From an uncultured Alphaproteobacteria bacterium (lineage in GTDB: Bacteria > Pseudomonadota > Alphaproteobacteria > Caulobacterales > Hyphomonadaceae), in assembly GCA_903831485.1 (NCBI GenBank), contig CAIKXW010000450.1, forward strand, positions 1 through 9,266: a DNA stretch of 9,266 bases, given 5' to 3'. The position numbers and the translations under genes are program-made. Below the pieces are notes generated by a model that made no database searches, was not told the DNA's origin, and was given only the letters and a program-made list of their open reading frames with translations. This document shows positions 5,396-9,266 of the stretch, one piece after another (positions within the stretch are counted from its first letter, which is position 1; every line of letters begins with the position of its first letter).

Positions 5396-7990
5396 ATGGA
5401 TGGCACGGCCGGGCCGAGTTCGCCCGATCACCACCGGGCGCCTGGTGTGAGACCGGGGGTGGCTGCGGACAGGAGCGACGCGTCGCAGGCGCCTTCAGCT
5501 CGAACCGGAAAGTCTGACCTCGGCAACGCGATGGCGCGGCTCGCCTCCGCCGCGGGGAGTGCGGGCAAACTGGTTTCGCCTGGCCTGCTGCTCTGCGTTG
5601 CGATCGTTGGTCTTACCAGCGCCGCTCTCTTCGCGCTGATTTCAAACAAGTCCAACAGCGACATGGCCGAAGCGCTCGCTCACTATCGCATTGAATCGCA
5701 GCTGGAAGCGGAGCGCGCGGCGCGCGAGGTCGCCGAGAAACTGCACCTGATCCAGCAGGGCTTGCGCACCATCACCCTCCTTCCCGGCGTTCGGAGGATT
5801 GCCGGTGCAGGTTCAACAATTGACGCGGATTCAGAGGCGGCGATCCAGCAGCTCTACAACAATCTCAAGAGCAATGTGGATGTCTCCGAAGTCTACATTG
5901 TCCCGGCTGACATCGATCCAGATCGCCCGGAGGCTTCGCATGAACCGATCCTGGCGTTCGACGAGCTGATCGTGAACGCAGCCGCACGCGCCCGGGAGCG
6001 GGGTGAGCTTGCCGAAGCGAAGCGCGAGGAGGACGATCCAGAGGTCGAAATCTTCGAGTACCGCGCGTTACGCAACCAGATGACCTGGCTGCGCCAAAAC
6101 TATCCGACCGACGCAGCATTTGTCGGCCTTCACCGGCCGATGATATCCACCGCGGAAATGATTACCTGCGACAATACGGTTTTCATCCATACGCGCAGGG
6201 ATGAAGACAGGTCCGGGATCATTCTGTCTGTGCCATTCTATGGCGTAGACGGCGCACTGCACGGCGCAGTATCGGCGATTGTGCGTACTGGCGCACTGGT
6301 CGGCTATCTGCCGGAGAGCAATGCGGGGTTGTTGAACACCGCTCATGGCTTCAACGCGCTGTCACCCAATCGAGGCGTCGAGCGGGTGTTCCGCAATGAC
6401 TTGATCGGGGGTCGCCCCTCTCGAGACCTCTTGTACTCGGCGGCCATCAAGCTGGGCGAGGTCGATACGCAGGGTGATCTTGCACCGATGGCTGCCCTGG
6501 ACGCGCAGGGCGACTGGGTCTTGTGGGCGGGGCGGCCGAACTCGGATTTTTTTTCGAGCGACAGCGTCACGTCGATCAAGGCCTTTGAAAATCTGGCCAT
6601 GGCGATCGCCGCCGTCTTTACACTGCTGGCAGTGCTCGGTCTTCTGATGATGCGCCTGTATCTCCTGCGCAGGACCGCGAACGAGGCGGCGCTTGCCGAC
6701 GCGCTGGATGCTGCTGAAGCGGCGAGCCGCGCCAAGTCAGCTTTTCTCGCCAACATGAGCCATGAAATCCGTACGCCGCTGAATGGCGTGCTGGGCATGG
6801 CTCAAGTCCTGGAGTCGCAGAACCTGAGCCCCGAGGCGCGTCCCCTCGTTGAAACGATCCGTGACTCCGGGAACAACCTCGTCGCAATGCTAAATGATGT
6901 GCTCGATCTTTCGAAGATCGAGGCAGGCAAGGTGGACCTTTCGCCGGAGGACACTGATTTCCGGCACATCATCCGCCGCGTCGAGCGCCTGTACACCGCC
7001 GCTGCCGCCGCCAAGGGTATAGAACTGAAGTTCGCCATCGACGCGTCGGTTCCGGAACGACTTTCGTTTGACGCAATGCGTATGCAGCAGTGCGCCTCGA
7101 ACCTGGTCTCGAACGCGATCAAGTTCACGGAATCCGGGACAGTTTCCGTTTCCGGAAGCTGCCAGCCGGTGGCTGGCGGCGCCTGGATGGTGCAAATTTG
7201 CGTGGCCGACACCGGCATCGGCATCAATGAAGACGTTGTCGGAAAGCTCTTCCAGGTCTTCACGCAGGCTGATGAATCGACGACCCGCCGTTTTGGCGGA
7301 ACGGGTCTTGGCCTCGCGATCTCCCGCAAACTGGCACGCCGTATGGGAGGCGACATCACAGTCGCCAGCATCTCCGGTTGCGGCTCCACATTCACATACA
7401 CCTTCGTCGCGCAGGCTGCTGCGGATCCGGCCGTGTCGATGCCGTTGAAGGGCGGTGCATCGGTCGTAGACTTCTCCAGCCTCGACGATCTCAGGGTTCT
7501 GGTCGTCGACGACAATCCGCTCAACCGCAAGGTCGTCAGATTGCTTCTCGCGCCCCATCATGCGTCGATTGTGGAAGCCGAGAATGGGCTCGAAGCCCTG
7601 GAGCAGCTTGAAGCGAATACGTTCGACGTCATGCTTCTCGATGCCCACATGCCTGTGATGGATGGACCCACGACGATCAAACGGATTCGCGAGTCGACGA
7701 CGCCCTGGTCGCAGCTTCCTGTTGTCGCTCTCACTGCGGATGCGATGAATGGCGACCGAGAGAAGTATCTGAAGTTGGGCATGTCCGGCTACGCGTCCAA
7801 ACCCGTCAACCGGATCGCGCTCCTGACTGAGATGTCGGAGGTGCTGGGTGGCAGGCTTGCAAAGGGTGTCGAGCGGACGACGAGCCCGTCTCCAGGTCTC
7901 GACGCGGCGGGCGCCGAACAGCCAGCCTCAAGCCTGGATGATGATGATCTCGCCAGCATTCTCGGCATGATTGATCGCGCGTCCGCATGA
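5396..7990 (+). CDS. Hybrid sensor histidine kinase with periplasmic sensor and C-terminal receiver (864 aa)
   Basis: This is an inner-membrane sensor kinase. Order of parts: an Ala/Pro-rich cytoplasmic N-terminus (1-58), TM1 (about 62-82), a periplasmic region of about 315 residues, TM2 (about 398-420), a short helical connector, the HisKA dimerisation domain with phospho-acceptor H456 in [14 protein letters not shown], and the HATPase_c domain. The latter shows N box N569/N573 ([14 protein letters not shown]), G1 DTGIGI (605-610), F box FQVF (619-622) and G2 GGTGLGL (634-640). The receiver (about 700-815) has acidic pair D705/D706, phospho-acceptor D749 (MLLDAHMP), T780 and K802 (SKP). All catalytic residues are intact. 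The periplasmic part looks like a Cache-type fold by position and size, but the ligand is unknown. There is no HPt domain in the protein and no response regulator next door, so its phosphorelay partner lies elsewhere. The start is uncertain: the ATG at 5396 has no Shine-Dalgarno, and an ATG at 5531 (residue 46) would remove only the disordered leader. Confidence 0.95.
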   Translation: MDGTAGPSSPDHHRAPGVRPGVAADRSDASQAPSARTGKSDLGNAMARLASAAGSAGKLVSPGLLLCVAIVGLTSAALFALISNKSNSDMAEALAHYRIESQLEAERAAREVAEKLHLIQQGLRTITLLPGVRRIAGAGSTIDADSEAAIQQLYNNLKSNVDVSEVYIVPADIDPDRPEASHEPILAFDELIVNAAARARERGELAEAKREEDDPEVEIFEYRALRNQMTWLRQNYPTDAAFVGLHRPMISTAEMITCDNTVFIHTRRDEDRSGIILSVPFYGVDGALHGAVSAIVRTGALVGYLPESNAGLLNTAHGFNALSPNRGVERVFRNDLIGGRPSRDLLYSAAIKLGEVDTQGDLAPMAALDAQGDWVLWAGRPNSDFFSSDSVTSIKAFENLAMAIAAVFTLLAVLGLLMMRLYLLRRTANEAALADALDAAEAASRAKSAFLANMSHEIRTPLNGVLGMAQVLESQNLSPEARPLVETIRDSGNNLVAMLNDVLDLSKIEAGKVDLSPEDTDFRHIIRRVERLYTAAAAAKGIELKFAIDASVPERLSFDAMRMQQCASNLVSNAIKFTESGTVSVSGSCQPVAGGAWMVQICVADTGIGINEDVVGKLFQVFTQADESTTRRFGGTGLGLAISRKLARRMGGDITVASISGCGSTFTYTFVAQAAADPAVSMPLKGGASVVDFSSLDDLRVLVVDDNPLNRKVVRLLLAPHHASIVEAENGLEALEQLEANTFDVMLLDAHMPVMDGPTTIKRIRESTTPWSQLPVVALTADAMNGDREKYLKLGMSGYASKPVNRIALLTEMSEVLGGRLAKGVERTTSPSPGLDAAGAEQPASSLDDDDLASILGMIDRASA

Positions 7991-8035
7991 TCGCGGTCCA
8001 GCGTCGATTTGCGTGCGGGCGGGCGCCGGGCCGGG

Positions 8036-8063
8036 TTGTGGCCGGTGGGTTCGGGGCTACACT
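8036..8063 (+). promoter_or_regulatory. Possible sigma-70-type promoter for the MBL-fold hydrolase gene
   Basis: TTGTGG (8036-8041) and TACACT (8058-8063) are separated by 16 bases and lie 31 bases before the ATG of the hydrolase, in the 103-base gap after the kinase. This would give a leader of about 20-25 bases that contains the AAAGG ribosome binding site. It is a plausible but imperfect match. It would allow the hydrolase to be expressed independently of the kinase. Confidence 0.33.
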
Positions 8064-8093
8064 CGCGGCGTCGCACACCAGAAAGGCCCGCGC

Positions 8094-9146
8094 ATGGATG
8101 GCTTCGAAGGCAAGACCGAGCGGGTTCGCTATGACTATCCATTCGCGGAGCCGCCCGAGCCCGGAACCACGATGGAGGTGGCGCCCGGCGTGCGCTGGGT
8201 GCGGATGCCGCTGCCGTTTTCGCTGAAGTGGATCAATCTCTGGCTGCTGGAGGATGGCGACGGGTGGACGGTGGTGGACACCGGGATCCCGAACTCCGAG
8301 ACCAAGGCCCACTGGCGGACGATCTTCGACAAGGAGTTGCAGGGCAGGCCGGTAAAGCGCGTGATCGTCACGCACATGCATCCCGACCATATCGGACTGG
8401 CCGGGTGGATGACGAAGAAGTGGCAGTGCGATCTCTGGATCTCGCGGCTGGAATACGTGACGTGCCGGATGCTGGTGGCGGACACGGGGCGTGAGGCGCC
8501 GGACGCGGGCGTGAAATTCTATCGCGCCGCCGGCTGGACGCAGGAGCAGATCGACGTCTATGTCGACAAGTTCGGCGGGTTCGGCAAGGCGGTCTCGCAA
8601 CTGCCCGACGCCTTCAACCGGCTGAGCGACGGGGACGCGATTTCGATCGGCGGCCGGACGTGGCGGATTGTCACGGGATGTGGGCACTCGCCGGAGCATG
8701 CCTGCCTGTGGTGTCCTGAGCTGAACGTGTTCATCGCTGGCGACCAGATCCTGCCCCGCATCTCGTCAAATGTGAGTGTGTTCCCGACCGAGCCCGAGGC
8801 CGACCCGCTTTCGGACTGGATCAATTCGTGCCGGAAGCTGAAAGACGCCATTCCGGAGGAAGTGCTGGTGCTGCCCGCCCATAACGAACCGTTCTACGGG
8901 GCGCACAAGCGGCTGGATTCGCTCATTGAGGGACATGAGACGGCGTTGTCCCGGCTGTTGTCGCGGCTGGATACGCCGAAACGGGCGGTGGACCTTTTCG
9001 GGGCGGTCTTTGCCCGGGCAATCGGTCCGGACGTGCTGGGGATGGCCACCGGCGAGACCATGGCGCACCTGAACTGCCTGAAGCGTCGCGGGCAGGTGAC
9101 GTCCGTACAGGATGGCGGGACAACGCTCTACAGGCGGGCGTCTTGA
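8094..9146 (+). CDS. MBL-fold metallo-hydrolase, LACTB2-like (350 aa)
   Basis: This is a cytosolic metallo-beta-lactamase-fold hydrolase with two metal ions expected in the active site. All ligand motifs are present: H94-x-H96-x-D98-H99 (THMHPDHIG), H198 (GCGHSPEH), the bridging D217 (AGDQILP) and H263 (LPAHNEP). The N-terminal half has the usual WLLEDGDGWTVVDTGIP strand pair. The C-terminal ~60 residues, including ETMAHLNCLKRRGQV, resemble the winged-helix extension of LACTB2-type proteins. The substrate cannot be read from sequence; glyoxalase II-like thioesterase, lactonase and nuclease activities all occur in this superfamily. The ATG at 8094 is chosen because AAAGG lies 7 bases upstream and the conserved part begins soon after. 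The open frame also extends back to 7971, overlapping the kinase end, but that extension looks non-coding. There is no signal peptide. Confidence 0.94.
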   Translation: MDGFEGKTERVRYDYPFAEPPEPGTTMEVAPGVRWVRMPLPFSLKWINLWLLEDGDGWTVVDTGIPNSETKAHWRTIFDKELQGRPVKRVIVTHMHPDHIGLAGWMTKKWQCDLWISRLEYVTCRMLVADTGREAPDAGVKFYRAAGWTQEQIDVYVDKFGGFGKAVSQLPDAFNRLSDGDAISIGGRTWRIVTGCGHSPEHACLWCPELNVFIAGDQILPRISSNVSVFPTEPEADPLSDWINSCRKLKDAIPEEVLVLPAHNEPFYGAHKRLDSLIEGHETALSRLLSRLDTPKRAVDLFGAVFARAIGPDVLGMATGETMAHLNCLKRRGQVTSVQDGGTTLYRRAS

Positions 9147-9201
9147 CGACTGGGGCGGAGACATAACGTATACCCCCTCGTAATTGCGGAAGCGGCTGCG
9201 T

Positions 9202-9227
9202 GGGCCTTTTCGCGCCCGAAAAGGCCC
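9202..9227. promoter_or_regulatory. Perfect 11-bp stem-loop directly before a ribosome binding site
   Basis: GGGCCTTTTCG (9202-9212) and CGAAAAGGCCC (9217-9227) are exact complements around a CGCC loop. No T tract follows on either strand, so it is not a standard intrinsic terminator, although it lies 55 bases after the hydrolase stop and might still slow polymerase. It ends one base before the AGGGA Shine-Dalgarno (9229-9233) of the next gene, a position suited to control of translation or of the mRNA 5' end. Confidence 0.6.
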
Positions 9228-9240
9228 CAGGGACCTGTAG

Positions 9241-9266
9241 ATGACCGACACCTCGACTGAGCGGCC
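9241..9266 (+). CDS. 5' end of a gene cut off by the window edge
   Basis: An ATG at 9241 is preceded by AGGGA (9229-9233) with 7 bases of spacing and opens a frame reading MTDTSTER to the window end. The Thr/Ser-rich hydrophilic start is typical of a cytosolic protein, but eight residues do not identify it. An AT-rich stretch at about 9161-9175 (ACATAACGTATACC) may hold its promoter, although no -35 at normal spacing is clear. Confidence 0.5.

Noticed and set aside
5200..5517. GTG-initiated frame of 105 codons overlapping the kinase start
   Set aside because: It overlaps the kinase coding frame by 122 bases if the kinase starts at 5396. It has no Shine-Dalgarno and no recognisable domain, and its end reads as out-of-frame kinase sequence.
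7971..8093. N-terminal extension of the MBL hydrolase to an upstream ATG
   Set aside because: It would overlap the kinase end, adds a Gly/Arg-rich stretch with no conserved feature, and lacks the AAAGG ribosome binding site present before 8094.

Overview
The window looks like chromosomal DNA from a high-GC alphaproteobacterium. Three things suggest this: strong G/C preference at third codon positions, an intergenic palindromic element built around CTGAGGAG...CGTCTCGAA of a kind familiar from alphaproteobacterial genomes, and a cytochrome b561/YceI gene set. A Caulobacterales/Hyphomonadaceae-like host is plausible, but that is inference and no marker gene here settles it. There are no rRNA or tRNA genes, insertion sequences, CRISPR arrays or phage genes.

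Left half (1-4373), all genes on the minus strand. In transcription order they are: a secreted YceI-family protein (3762-4373), a YceI-family lipoprotein (2998-3609), a membrane cytochrome b561 fused to a C-terminal YceI domain (1597-2868), a non-coding gap of 388 bases, the two-domain threonylcarbamoyl-AMP synthase Sua5/TsaC2 (216-1208), and a complete 27-residue lysine/alanine/proline protein with a strong ribosome binding site (32-115). The 388-base gap holds two inverted copies of a palindromic repeat and a textbook intrinsic terminator. The terminator points along the plus strand, where no gene precedes it.

Right half (4601-9266), all genes on the plus strand: an unrecognised secreted acidic protein (4601-5167), an orphan hybrid sensor histidine kinase with a large periplasmic sensor and a C-terminal receiver (5396-7990), an MBL-fold hydrolase of the LACTB2-like type (8094-9146), and the first eight codons of another gene (9241 onward). 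That last start is preceded by a perfect 11-bp stem-loop that ends one base before its Shine-Dalgarno sequence.

The most coherent functional unit is the YceI cluster. Three YceI (lipocalin-like, polyisoprenoid-binding) domains are encoded side by side in three predicted locations: tethered to an inner-membrane di-heme b561, anchored as a lipoprotein, and free in the periplasm. In E. coli the cytochrome b561 (yceJ) and yceI are separate neighbouring genes. The fusion here supports the idea that b561 and YceI work on the same lipid or quinone-like ligand. The rest are housekeeping (Sua5, tRNA t6A synthesis), sensory (histidine kinase) and unassigned genes, with no evident link to the YceI group.
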